DNA from: Vermamoeba vermiformis
Lineage: Eukaryota; Tubulinea; Echinamoebida
Assembly (NCBI GenBank): GCA_045837725.1
Contig: JBEWZL010000309.1
Coordinates: 26,992 to 90,991, forward strand
Direction of reading: 5' to 3'
DNA: 64,000 nucleotides
The notes below the pieces were generated by a model. It was not told where the DNA came from, ran no database searches, and was given only the letters and a program-made list of their open reading frames with translations. The position numbers and the translations under genes are program-made. The stretch's first letter is position 1, and each line of letters begins with the position of its first letter. This document shows positions 11,081 through 19,608 of the stretch, piece after piece.

Positions 11081-11530
11081 ATGCAATTCTTTATTCAAAA
11101 CAAAACTGTTTTTAGAGAGCTCTTAACGGTTTTACCCGCCGGCGCGGCCACAACAGGCCCCCCCTTAGGACCGCTATTGGGTCAGTTTGGAGTTAATACT
11201 CCATCTTTTTGTAAGCAGTTTAATGACGCAACTTCAATTTTCTCTTCTTTAATAAAAAACAAACTAGTTTTACTATCTGTCAAAATATATATATATGACG
11301 ATAAAACCTTAGCTTTTGAAATTCAAAAGCCACATACTTCGTTTTTAATAAAACAATTAAGGAAAAGGTTATCAGCGTCTGGATCTTCTTTTTATGTTCT
11401 TAGTTTACACGATTTATTTAAAATTGTTTATTTTAAATTTGGTCCAATTAAAAATGATTTTTCGCTTTTTAGGTTTTCAAAAATTGTTTTGGGCACAGCA
11501 TTATCTATGCAAACAATAGTAGTTAACTAG
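11081..11530 (+). CDS. rpl11: Ribosomal protein L11
   Basis: 149 residues. The N-terminal domain has the signature PAGAATTGPPLGPLLGQFGV from residue 19, which binds the GTPase-associated region of the large rRNA; the C-terminal RNA-binding half is divergent but collinear. Followed three bases later by a candidate rpl10, as in the bacterial L11 operon. No TGA codon needed. Confidence 0.95.
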   Translation: MQFFIQNKTVFRELLTVLPAGAATTGPPLGPLLGQFGVNTPSFCKQFNDATSIFSSLIKNKLVLLSVKIYIYDDKTLAFEIQKPHTSFLIKQLRKRLSASGSSFYVLSLHDLFKIVYFKFGPIKNDFSLFRFSKIVLGTALSMQTIVVN

Positions 11531-11533
11531 ATT

Positions 11534-12082
11534 ATGAAATTAAACTTAAATAAAAGTTTCTTAGCCCCTCAAGCTGACGAGTTATCGTCAATACAACTAA
11601 AATTTTTATTAATAAACTCGCCGTTTACCGTTATAATAAACAATTATAAATCTAATTTTTCTACTTTAAATTCTGTAAGATCTTTAGTTTTGTTACATAA
11701 CGGGTTTTCATATCATCCTAATAAAAATGTAAAAATTCGAGCATTTAAGGGATTCAATACGGTATTGTCTCCTGATCTGTTAAATGGTCTAGTAATTTTT
11801 GCTTTTTTTGCTCAGTATAAGGATTTAACACATTTTTTAAAAGCTATCGATTCTAAATTTGATTTAACTACTGTAAGTTATTTTTCACTTTTGGTAGACG
11901 GGCATGTGGTCGGAAAGGGTGTATTAAATGACTCATTTAATAATGATAAAATGTTTTTACCAATTAATACTTTATACTCTAGTTGCAATAAAACTATTAT
12001 TAATAGTACGTTTGGGGTTTTCAACCATTCATTAAATAAAATTTATTTTATAATAGATGCCTACACTAAATCAATTAATTAA
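11534..12082 (+). CDS. rpl10: Candidate ribosomal protein L10
   Basis: 182 residues, not clearly recognisable from any single motif. Position (after rpl11), length and general pattern favour L10: a hydrophobic strand near residues 26-36, then a mid region ending in a short VDGHVVGKG stretch like the L10 beta-hairpin. In the ribosome L10 anchors the L7/L12 stalk next to L11. Its end overlaps the rps12 start by 26 bases. Alternative: a lineage-specific ribosomal protein or a very divergent L1. Confidence 0.45.
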   Translation: MKLNLNKSFLAPQADELSSIQLKFLLINSPFTVIINNYKSNFSTLNSVRSLVLLHNGFSYHPNKNVKIRAFKGFNTVLSPDLLNGLVIFAFFAQYKDLTHFLKAIDSKFDLTTVSYFSLLVDGHVVGKGVLNDSFNNDKMFLPINTLYSSCNKTIINSTFGVFNHSLNKIYFIIDAYTKSIN

Positions 12083-12437
12083 AGGGCTTCGTGTCTCTAA
12101 ACGGAGATGATGCAAGACCCCCGCCTTCGAGGGTGCGCCGCAACGAAGAGGGGTGTGCTATAAGATTGCTATTGTAACGCCTCGTAAACCTAATTCTGCT
12201 CGTCGAAAGATAGCTAAGGTTCGTTTGTCTGCTAATAAACGAAGAGTTTTTGCTAATATACCTGGTCAAGGCCATAATCTGCAAGAGTATTCAGTAGTAA
12301 TGGTTGAAGGTCATGGACCAAAAGATTTACCGGGTGTAAATTATGCTTTAATTAGAGGTTTATTGGATTTCGTTGGTAAAGAAAGTTTTGAGCGCAGGAA
12401 ACGAAGATCGAAATTTGGTGTGAAAAAGAAAGTATAA
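12057..12437 (+). CDS. rps12: Ribosomal protein S12
   Basis: 126 residues, decoding-centre protein of the small subunit. The start at ATG 12057, inside the end of the preceding gene, restores the canonical MPTLNQLI N-terminus; the PRKPNSA loop and the KDLPGVNY segment (streptomycin region) are conserved. An in-frame TGA near 12109 is read as Trp. First gene of a str-type block rps12-rps7-tufA. Confidence 0.96.
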
Positions 12438-12448
12438 TTGCTTTAAAT

Positions 12449-12895
12449 ATGAAAGTTTCTAAATATTTCGATAAAAACTATAGATCCATAATAGCTAGCG
12501 CTTTTGTTCGTAAGGGTTTAAAGGCTAAATCTATTAAATCTTATAATGATTTACTATTGTCGTTAAAAAATTATGGTATAAAAGACCCCGAACATTTTTT
12601 AAAAGTCCGCTTACTAGAATTACAGCCTATAGTAAACTTGCGAAGTGTTAAATTAGGTGGTATAAAATATAAAATTCCATATTTAATAAAAGAGTCTAAT
12701 CAATTGACTTTTGCGTCAATTTGATTAACACGTATTAAAAGTTTAAAAAAAACTAGTCGGTCCAGCTTAGTAAAAGCTATAACTGATAATATTTATCAGC
12801 TTAGAGACAAAAAAGGTGCTGCTTACTTGAGGCAACAAGAGTGATATTCAACTGCCTCTCGTAACAGACCTTATCTAAAATATTTGAGAGATTAA
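12449..12895 (+). CDS. rps7: Ribosomal protein S7
   Basis: 148 residues, small-subunit head assembly protein. The LGGIKYKIPY segment matches the S7 GG-x-YQVP motif and the C-terminus KKGAAYLRQQEWYSTASRNR matches the S7 tail. TGA codons at 12722 and in the C-terminal part are Trp. Eleven bases after rps12 and 20 before tufA. Confidence 0.9.
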
Positions 12896-12915
12896 TTTAA
12901 TAAAAATTGTAAAAT

Positions 12916-14118
12916 ATGTCTAAAGTTCGTCAAAAAGAAAAATTTGTAAGAGTAAAACCCCACTGCAACATAGGTACTATAGGGCATGTTGACCATGGTA
13001 AAACTACTTTAACCGCCGCTATTACTAAAATCTTAGCTAAAAATATAAAAGGAAATAAATTTATGGATTATAGTGATATTGATCGTCATAAAGAAGAACG
13101 CGAACGGGGAATAACTATAGTTGCTACACACGTTGAATATGAAACTGATAAGCGACACTATTCACATATTGATTGTCCTGGCCACCAACATTACATAAAA
13201 AACATGATTACAGGAGCTACTCAAATGGAAGGAGCTATTTTAGTTGTATCTGTAACTGATGGTCCTCAAGTACAAACTAGAGAACACGTCATTCTAGCAA
13301 AAGAAATTGGTATTCCTGCCATGGTTGTTTTTGTTAATAAGATGGATGCTTTAAAGGATAAAGATATGGTTGAATTGGTGGAGTTGGAAACCCGTGAGCT
13401 TCTTAGTACTTACTCGTATCCTTATGATTTGCCTATAATTTTTGGGGCTGCTCGCGTGGCTCTGGAAGAAGACTCTCCTAGCGAATATGGTACTGAATCA
13501 ATTTTAAAACTGATGTCAACTGTAGACTCTTATATACCGCAACCGGAACGACCTATCAATGACCCGTTTTTAATGCCCATTGAAGACGTTTTTTCTATAA
13601 CTGGTCGGGGTACTGTCGTAACTGGTAAGGTTGAAAGAGGTACTATTAAGGTTGGAGAGGAAGTAGAGTTGGTTGGACCAACAGTTCTGAAAAGTACTTG
13701 TACGGGATTAGAAATGTACCATAAATATCTAGATTTAGCTCAGGCTGGCGAGAATGTCGGGGCTTTGATTCGAGGTGTATCTTCTGATGCCGTTAAGCGC
13801 GGTTTTGTTCTTGCCAAACCAGGCTCATTAATCCCAGTTACAAATTTTGAAGCAAAAGCTTATATTTTAACTAAAAAAGAAGGAGGCCGCAGCAAACCGT
13901 TTATTTCTAATTATAAGCCTCAATTTTTTTTTCGAACAGCCAATGTTACAGGAGCTGTAAAACTTTCAGAGGATAAATCTATTGTAATGCCGGGTGATAC
14001 AGTAAATTTTAAGGTAGAACTTATTGAAAAGGCCCCAATCTCAGAGGGTTTAAGGTTTACTCTTAGAGAAGGTAGTTTAACTATTGGCGCGGGTGTTATA
14101 ACCAAAATACTGGGTTAA
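12916..14118 (+). CDS. tufA: Elongation factor Tu
   Basis: 400 residues; GTPase that brings aminoacyl-tRNA to the mitoribosome. G1 is GHVDHGKT at 23-30, G3 is DCPGH at 86-90, G4 is NKMD at 141-144, and domains 2 and 3 are complete ([10 protein letters not shown]; the C-terminal GRT segment is changed). Residues after G3 are QHYIKNM where EF-Tu normally has ADYVKNM. Sits in bacterial order after rps12 and rps7. Mitochondrially encoded EF-Tu is best known from jakobids. Confidence 0.97.
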   Translation: MSKVRQKEKFVRVKPHCNIGTIGHVDHGKTTLTAAITKILAKNIKGNKFMDYSDIDRHKEERERGITIVATHVEYETDKRHYSHIDCPGHQHYIKNMITGATQMEGAILVVSVTDGPQVQTREHVILAKEIGIPAMVVFVNKMDALKDKDMVELVELETRELLSTYSYPYDLPIIFGAARVALEEDSPSEYGTESILKLMSTVDSYIPQPERPINDPFLMPIEDVFSITGRGTVVTGKVERGTIKVGEEVELVGPTVLKSTCTGLEMYHKYLDLAQAGENVGALIRGVSSDAVKRGFVLAKPGSLIPVTNFEAKAYILTKKEGGRSKPFISNYKPQFFFRTANVTGAVKLSEDKSIVMPGDTVNFKVELIEKAPISEGLRFTLREGSLTIGAGVITKILG

Positions 14119-14119
14119 T

Positions 14120-14887
14120 ATGCTTTCTAATTTGTTAGCGATTGTTCAAAAAAAGCTTCGCAGTCGCTTGTATAATAAGGGTGGGCGAGGTCACTCCGGG
14201 AACATTACTGTTCGTCATAGGGGGGGTCTTCGCCACCGCAAGGTTTACCGCTATATAAATTTTATAGCGCCTTCGGATGTAGAAGGTGTGGTCTTGAAGA
14301 TAATGCGTGACCCGAATCGTACAGCTAATATCGCTCTTTTATACTATTTGTCGGGTTATTGCGGGTATATTATTGCTGCGGAAGGGTTGAGGGTAGGCTC
14401 TACTGTTTTTTCTGGATCATTCCCTCCTAAATTAGAGGACGCCTTCGCGGTTGGTTCAGTTTTACCCCTAAAGCTCTTACCGATTGGTTTTGTGGTTCAT
14501 AACGTGGAAATAGCCCCTGGACAAGGTGCAAAAATTTGTAGGGCTGCCGGTTCATCTGCTGTTGTGTTAAAAAAACTTGAGGGTAAAGTTCTATTAAAGT
14601 TACGATCAGGGTGAAATATGTGGTTAAATGAAAATTGTTTAGTTTCGCTTGGGGTGGTTTCAAACTCTGCTCACATTGATCGAATTATTCCTAAAGCGGG
14701 CCTAGTTCGTCATATGGGTTTTAGGCCGACAGTGCGGGGAATTGCTAAAAATCCTGTTGATCACCCGCACGGAGGTAGGTCAAATAAGGGTCAACACCCG
14801 ACTACTCCGTGGGGTCGTCTTACTAAAGGGAAACCAACCGTATCGACTAAAAGACGCTTAAGTAAAGTAATATATCGTTTTAAATAA
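14120..14887 (+). CDS. rpl2: Ribosomal protein L2
   Basis: 255 residues, peptidyl-transferase-centre protein. One in-frame TGA (14612-14614, Trp) joins the N-terminal part (RHRGGLRHRKVYR; IAPGQGAKICRAAGSSA) with the C-terminal part holding the VDHPHGGRSNKG motif whose His is essential in L2. Begins one base after the tufA stop; opens the S10-type block. Confidence 0.97.
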
Positions 14888-14888
14888 T

Positions 14889-15170
14889 ATGAATCGCGCT
14901 TCTTGAAAATTACCTTACGTTAATCATTCTTTTTTCAGGTTTTTCAAAAAGCCTTCGGACAAGCCCCTTAATACTTGGTCTCGTAATTCAATGTTTTTAT
15001 ACCCACATCTTAGTAAAACCTTTAAAATTTATAACGGTCGAAAATTTGTCTCCGTTCAGGTTAAAAAAGCCCTTTTGGGTTATTATTCAGGTGAGTTCTG
15101 TATGTCTAAGTTTTTAGGTCGTAAAATTCATCTTAGGAAAAAGAAAAAGAAAGCAAACTTAAAAAAATAA
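14889..15170 (+). CDS. rps19: Ribosomal protein S19
   Basis: 93 residues, small-subunit head. The C-terminal core (YNGRKFVSVQV, then GYYSGEF and a LGRKIHLRKKKK tail) is typical of S19. A TGA in codon 6 is read as Trp. It lies one base after rpl2, as in the bacterial S10 operon; no rpl22 lies between it and rps3. Confidence 0.93.
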
Positions 15171-15171
15171 T

Positions 15172-16212
15172 ATGGGCCATTTAGTAAATCCAGTAGGTGT
15201 TCGTTTAAATTATTCATTAACTTGATCTGACTCTTGAAATGCAACAAATAGAGTTCATTATTTTAATTATTATGCTAATTCTATTCTGGTAAAAACATAT
15301 TTAAGTTATTTTTTTTCTAGAGAATACATTGAGAATTATGGTATCTTTTTTAGTCATTTTTCGATCTTTTGAAATTCTAATAATTTTTTTGTAGAGGTGA
15401 GTTTATATGATGGCCGGGTTGAGGATTGAATTGAAACCTGTGTTAACTTGTTTTCCCAAGATTTAAAACGAGTTATCTCTTATAGTTTAAAATCCTTTAA
15501 GTTAAACACAAAAAATGTAGAGTTTACTAGGTCGATTGATTATAATTTTTTTCGTTTTATTGTTTCTCTTCTTTTGAAATTAATGTTCAAATTTGATGAT
15601 GAAGCATTAAAAAAAATGTACTTTAATGTTGATTCTAATAATAGAAAATCAAATTTACTTTTTAGTCTTATAAATTTTTTAGTATTTCGTAGCCGAAAAG
15701 AAGATTTAATTATTCGTAAGTCTAGTGGTACGCTAAAATTTTTTTTACGCCTTTTTTGTTTAATGTTTTATCAGACCCCTCTTTATACTCATTTGATAAA
15801 CGATTTAAAAAATAATTTATTTTCTATGTTGGGCACTCGACCGACGTTGTTAATTTATGGTTGTGAGAATAAGAATGTAACTTCGGCTTTTATCTCTAGA
15901 TTTTTAGCTAGAAAATTAGCTCAAAAGTATAAATGAGCTGAATTAATGTCTTCTTTGAGAAAAGAATTAAACTATATGACCGATACGGAAAAATTCTTAT
16001 ACGGTTATAAGATCCAGTTCCACGGTAGATTCACGCGTCGTTCAAGGTCGGAGGCTGTTACAACAGGTTACGGTCGCGTGTCCACAAGTACTATTAGCGC
16101 AATGATTGATTACGCTACTTCTAGCCTTACATTAAGGAATGGTGCAGGTTCTGTAAAAGTCTGACTTTATCGTGCCCCAAGATTTAAAACATTTTCTTAT
16201 AAAATTATATAG
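15172..16212 (+). CDS. rps3: Ribosomal protein S3
   Basis: 346 residues. N-terminus MGHLVNPVGVRL is the classic S3 opening, and the C-terminal domain has GYKIQFHGRFTRRSRSEA, matching the S3 KG-x-R-x-GR region. The middle is an AT-rich expansion, as often seen in mitochondrial S3. Several TGA=Trp codons. Placed between rps19 and rpl16 as in bacteria. Confidence 0.95.
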
Positions 16213-16213
16213 T

Positions 16214-16630
16214 ATGAAAACAAATCCTCAAAACTTAAAGTTTAAAAAGTACCATAAACCTTCAATTGATTTAAATAAAAATAACGTTAATTTTAAATTG
16301 AGGTTTGGATCACTAGGTTTACAAACTACCTCTAACGGTCCTCTTACATTTGCCCAAATAGAGGCAGGAAGAAAGTCGCTTCGAAGAGTTTTGAAAAAGA
16401 CAGGGTCACTTTGAGTAAGGGTCTTCCCATATAGCCCTATAACTAAAAAACCTTTATCTGTTAGAATGGGTAAAGGAAAAGGACCCGTTAATTCTTGAAT
16501 TTGTGTTACTAAGTCTGGTCAAATAGTTTATGAATTAAAAAATATATCTTTTAGTTTAGCGAGACACGCTATCCGTTCCGCTGTCAAAAAATTACCAATT
16601 AAAGGTTCCATAGTCAAACAAGTATTTTAG
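16214..16630 (+). CDS. rpl16: Ribosomal protein L16
   Basis: 138 residues. Conserved core: FGSLGLQ, GPLTFAQIEAGRKSLRR, then RMGKGKGPVNSW. Contains TGA=Trp at 16412-16414. It starts one base after the rps3 stop. Confidence 0.96.
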
Positions 16631-16631
16631 T

Positions 16632-17000
16632 ATGTTGCAACATGAATCGAGGGTAACAGTAGCTGATAACTCTGGTGCTAAAAGGGTTATGGTAATTCAA
16701 AAATTAGGTGGTTCAAATCGTGGTTTGGTGTGCCAGGGTCAGATTGCTGTCGTTGTTGTGAAAGACAGTGATCTGAGTCGAAAAAAAACTTATAAGTCGA
16801 CTATACACAGAGCCTTGGTTTTAAGATCTCGAATTTCTATAGCCCGTACTAGTACTTTTAGAATCCGTTTTGATGAAACGGCAGTTATTATTGTTAATAA
16901 AAAAAATTTACCTTTAGGTAGTAGGATTAGGGGTCCCGTTTTGCAAGAATTGTGCGAAAAGTTTCCGTTTATTGGGACATTATCTCAAGTAATTATCTAG
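16632..17000 (+). CDS. rpl14: Ribosomal protein L14
   Basis: 122 residues, normal length. MLQHESRVTVADNSGAKRVM and the C-terminal LGSRIRGPVLQEL are typical. One base after rpl16. Confidence 0.97.
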   Translation: MLQHESRVTVADNSGAKRVMVIQKLGGSNRGLVCQGQIAVVVVKDSDLSRKKTYKSTIHRALVLRSRISIARTSTFRIRFDETAVIIVNKKNLPLGSRIRGPVLQELCEKFPFIGTLSQVII

Positions 17001-17007
17001 TAATTTT

Positions 17008-17571
17008 ATGAATTCTTTTTACAATAAAAATATTTATTCGAATTTAGTTCAGCAAAAATTTTCTATACCAGCAAATTTAATTTCTACAAAAATTTTTGTA
17101 GAAATTAAATTTGCTGGTATAGAAAATTTAGAGGATGAGTCAATTTTGAAATCTTTTTATTTCTTTTTACTTATATTTAATTTGTTACCAGCTTTTAAAA
17201 ATTTTCGTTCTCGGTACCATTTAGGTAAAACTTTTTATCAATTTGAAATATTTCTGAATTTTAATATTTCTTATTTTGATTTATTTTTAAATAATTTTTT
17301 GCCTGCTCAGTTGAGCGAACCGCACAAAATTAATTTTAATTCAAGTATACTCTATAATAATTTTTCTTTAAATATGAATGATTTAAAAAGTTTTTATTTA
17401 GTTGAATCAAATCCTCATTTTTTTAAATGAGAAAAAGACTTGTACATAAACTGTTTTACTTCTCGCAATAAAAAATTAAGTTCTTTAAAAATGTCAAACA
17501 TAAATTTTTTCTCTCTTGAAAATTTTAAATCTAATAAGTTTTTTAATTTTTGAAATAGTTATGTGAGCTAA
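17008..17571 (+). CDS. rpl5: Ribosomal protein L5 (divergent)
   Basis: 187 residues, close to the bacterial length. Assignment rests mainly on position in the spc order (rpl14, rpl5, rps14, rps8, rpl6) plus the LKSFYFFLLIFN stretch and general length; L5 contacts 5S rRNA and P-site tRNA. A perfect 74-bp palindrome (17056-17129) forms codons 17-41. Overlaps rps14 by 11 bases. Confidence 0.7.
17056..17129. repeat. Perfect 74-bp palindrome inside rpl5
   Basis: 37-nt arms, no spacer, centre 17092/17093. It lies fully inside the coding frame without breaking it. Confidence 0.97.
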
Positions 17572-17860
17572 GCAATTAAAAGATAGAAAAACTCGTTTTT
17601 ATTATAATAAAAACGAGTTTAAGAATTTACCACTTTCTTTTTTATTGTCGAATCCTTCTTTGGATAGCGTTTATAGATTTGCTTTAAGTAAAAAATTCTC
17701 TTTGGCAAAGAAAAAAAATTTCAGGACTCAAATAAAAAATAGATGTGTCATTAGTCTTAGATCTCGTAGTACTCTAAGGAATTTCCGTTTGTCTAGGATT
17801 GTTTTTAGATCGTTTGCTTCGAGCGGTCTTCTTTTAGGAATAAAAAAATCGTCTTGATAG
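17561..17860 (+). CDS. rps14: Ribosomal protein S14
   Basis: 99 residues. The C-terminal half RCVISLRSRSTLRNFRLSR is a clear S14 signature; the final codon before TAG is TGA (Trp), giving the usual KKSSW end. Start ATG 17561 followed by TGA (Trp) gives MWAKQLKDRK, matching the family start. Overlaps rpl5 and contains a 32-bp perfect palindrome at 17589-17620. Confidence 0.95.
17589..17620. repeat. Perfect 32-bp palindrome inside rps14
   Basis: 16-nt arms, no spacer, in the N-terminal coding part of rps14. Confidence 0.95.
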
Positions 17861-17861
17861 T

Positions 17862-18257
17862 ATGAAAATAAAATTAGCATATTTAATCTCAGCTATTAAT
17901 AGCGGTATTTTGAATCGCTCTTTTTCGGTTGAAGTGCCTTACTCTTCTTTAAATTATGAAATTCTGAATTTATTTTTAAAACAAAATTTAATAAATGGTT
18001 TTTCATTTAGGAATAATAAATTTGAAGTTGTTTTGAGGTATTATCAAGGCAGGGGGGTCATAAAGAAATTAAATTTAATTTCGAAATTAAAAAGATATAT
18101 TTATATGAATAAATCAAAATTGCAAAATAAAACTAGGTCGGGTAATGTAAGTGGTTTTTATATTCTATCTACACCTAACGGGTTGGTGACACATTTTGAG
18201 TCTTTGAATTTAGACGACAATTTAGGTGGTGAGGTGCTGTTAAAGGTAGTTTTATAA
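17862..18257 (+). CDS. rps8: Ribosomal protein S8
   Basis: 131 residues, normal length. C-terminal SGFYILSTPNGLVTHFES and the final GGEVLLKV resemble the S8 end (G-x-S-T-x-G..T.., GGE-x-L). One base after rps14. Confidence 0.92.
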   Translation: MKIKLAYLISAINSGILNRSFSVEVPYSSLNYEILNLFLKQNLINGFSFRNNKFEVVLRYYQGRGVIKKLNLISKLKRYIYMNKSKLQNKTRSGNVSGFYILSTPNGLVTHFESLNLDDNLGGEVLLKVVL

Positions 18258-18264
18258 AGATTTT

Positions 18265-18774
18265 ATGATTTTTAGTGGTAATAAATTTTTTTTGGATAAT
18301 AACGTAGATCTCCATTTTGGACCTTCGGGTTATGTATATATATCTGGCCCATTAGGCGTTATATCAAATAAACTTTTTTTTGCTTTTGAATTTAAAAGTA
18401 GTGGTTTTAATCGCTCGCTTAGGGCTTCAACTTTTAAACATTTATTTTCTTCTATTAAATTTGGTATTTCATCTGTTACTTTGGGGTATTATGTGTTTAT
18501 TGATTTAGTAGGTCTTGGTTATAAAATTAAAAGGATCACTAATTTGGTGTACAGGTTTTATTTAGGGCAAGCGCATTACGTATATGTTTATGTGCCTTCA
18601 GATGTTTTATTTTGGGCTTATCAGAATAAAATAACTTTATTTAGTATTTATGCAGATAAACTTTTCTCTTTATCAACTAGTATTATGTTGCTAAGAAAAC
18701 TTAATGCTTATAAATTACGTGGGTTAATAAGACCTGGTCAAATAATAATTTTAAAAGAAGGTAAACAACGTTAA
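18265..18774 (+). CDS. rpl6: Ribosomal protein L6
   Basis: 169 residues, two L6 domains. N-terminal GPSGYVYISGPLG and the second-domain VGLGYKIKR with a final LRGLIRPGQIIILKEGKQR tail match L6. Follows rps8 as in the spc operon. Confidence 0.9.
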   Translation: MIFSGNKFFLDNNVDLHFGPSGYVYISGPLGVISNKLFFAFEFKSSGFNRSLRASTFKHLFSSIKFGISSVTLGYYVFIDLVGLGYKIKRITNLVYRFYLGQAHYVYVYVPSDVLFWAYQNKITLFSIYADKLFSLSTSIMLLRKLNAYKLRGLIRPGQIIILKEGKQR

Positions 18775-18783
18775 TTTTTTTAA

Positions 18784-19146
18784 ATGTATATTTTTAAAGA
18801 GGTAAAATTTTCTTCAAAAGGGTTGCTATCTTCAAATTTTTCCCGTATATATGGATTGGGTTACAGTAAATCTTTTTATTTACTGGAAAAATTAGGCTTT
18901 AATCGTCTAGCGTGAGTGCGCTCTTTAAACTTGTATAGATTTAATAGTATTATTTTTTTTTTGAAAAAATTTTATATGACCGAAAATGTTTTAAAACGCT
19001 CAATTTATTTAAATATTCAAAAAAAAATAAATATTAATAGTTATGCCGGATTTCGTCATATTTCAAATTTACCGGTCCGTGGACAACGAACCCACACTAA
19101 TGCTAAAACTTCTCGTTCACGTAAAATGTTAAAAGTAAAGGTTTAA
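18784..19146 (+). CDS. rps13: Ribosomal protein S13
   Basis: 120 residues. The IYGLGYSKS helix-hairpin region and the C-terminal LPVRGQRTHTNAKTSR motif are diagnostic. A TGA at 18913-18915 is Trp. Confidence 0.96.
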
Positions 19147-19150
19147 AATT

Positions 19151-19600
19151 ATGCTTGTTACTGCTTCTGCTCGTTTTAAAAAGTATGCTAATAGAAATAA
19201 GTTTGTTTTCTCGAAAAAACCGCAGCCTAAAAAAGCCGGTTTTTTTAATGAGTTAGAATATCCCCGCATATATATAAGAAATAATTCAAAAACATTATTT
19301 TTTACTTTAACGGATAAGTCAGGCCGTGTTCTTTGCGCTTTTTCCTCTGGTATGGTTGGTTTTAAGGGTTCCAAGCGCTTGGGTACTCCTGCCGTAGACT
19401 CCTTGTCACGTAAAGTCGCTTTATTTGCTAAACAGCTTAACATGAAGGTTATATCTGTTGTTTTAAAAGTCACTAATAATTTGTTTAATATTACAGCTAT
19501 GAAAATATTTTTTGATCATGGTTTAAAAGTCTTAAAAATTACTGAACGTGTTCCACTTTCCCATAACGGTCGGCGTTTTAAAAAGTCTAGAAGAATTTAG
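19151..19600 (+). CDS. rps11: Ribosomal protein S11
   Basis: 149 residues. The fold is recognisable from the NNSKTLFFTLTDKSGRVL region, the GFKGSKRLGTPAV segment and the C-terminal THNGRR-like SHNGRRFKKSRR tail. Follows rps13 as in the bacterial alpha operon. Confidence 0.95.
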   Translation: MLVTASARFKKYANRNKFVFSKKPQPKKAGFFNELEYPRIYIRNNSKTLFFTLTDKSGRVLCAFSSGMVGFKGSKRLGTPAVDSLSRKVALFAKQLNMKVISVVLKVTNNLFNITAMKIFFDHGLKVLKITERVPLSHNGRRFKKSRRI

Positions 19601-19608
19601 TTATTGTT

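Noticed and set aside
11081-19600. Bacterial or plastid origin of the ribosomal operon-like block
   Set aside because: It is embedded among cob, cox and nad genes with the same code and AT content; the order is an inherited mitochondrial trait.
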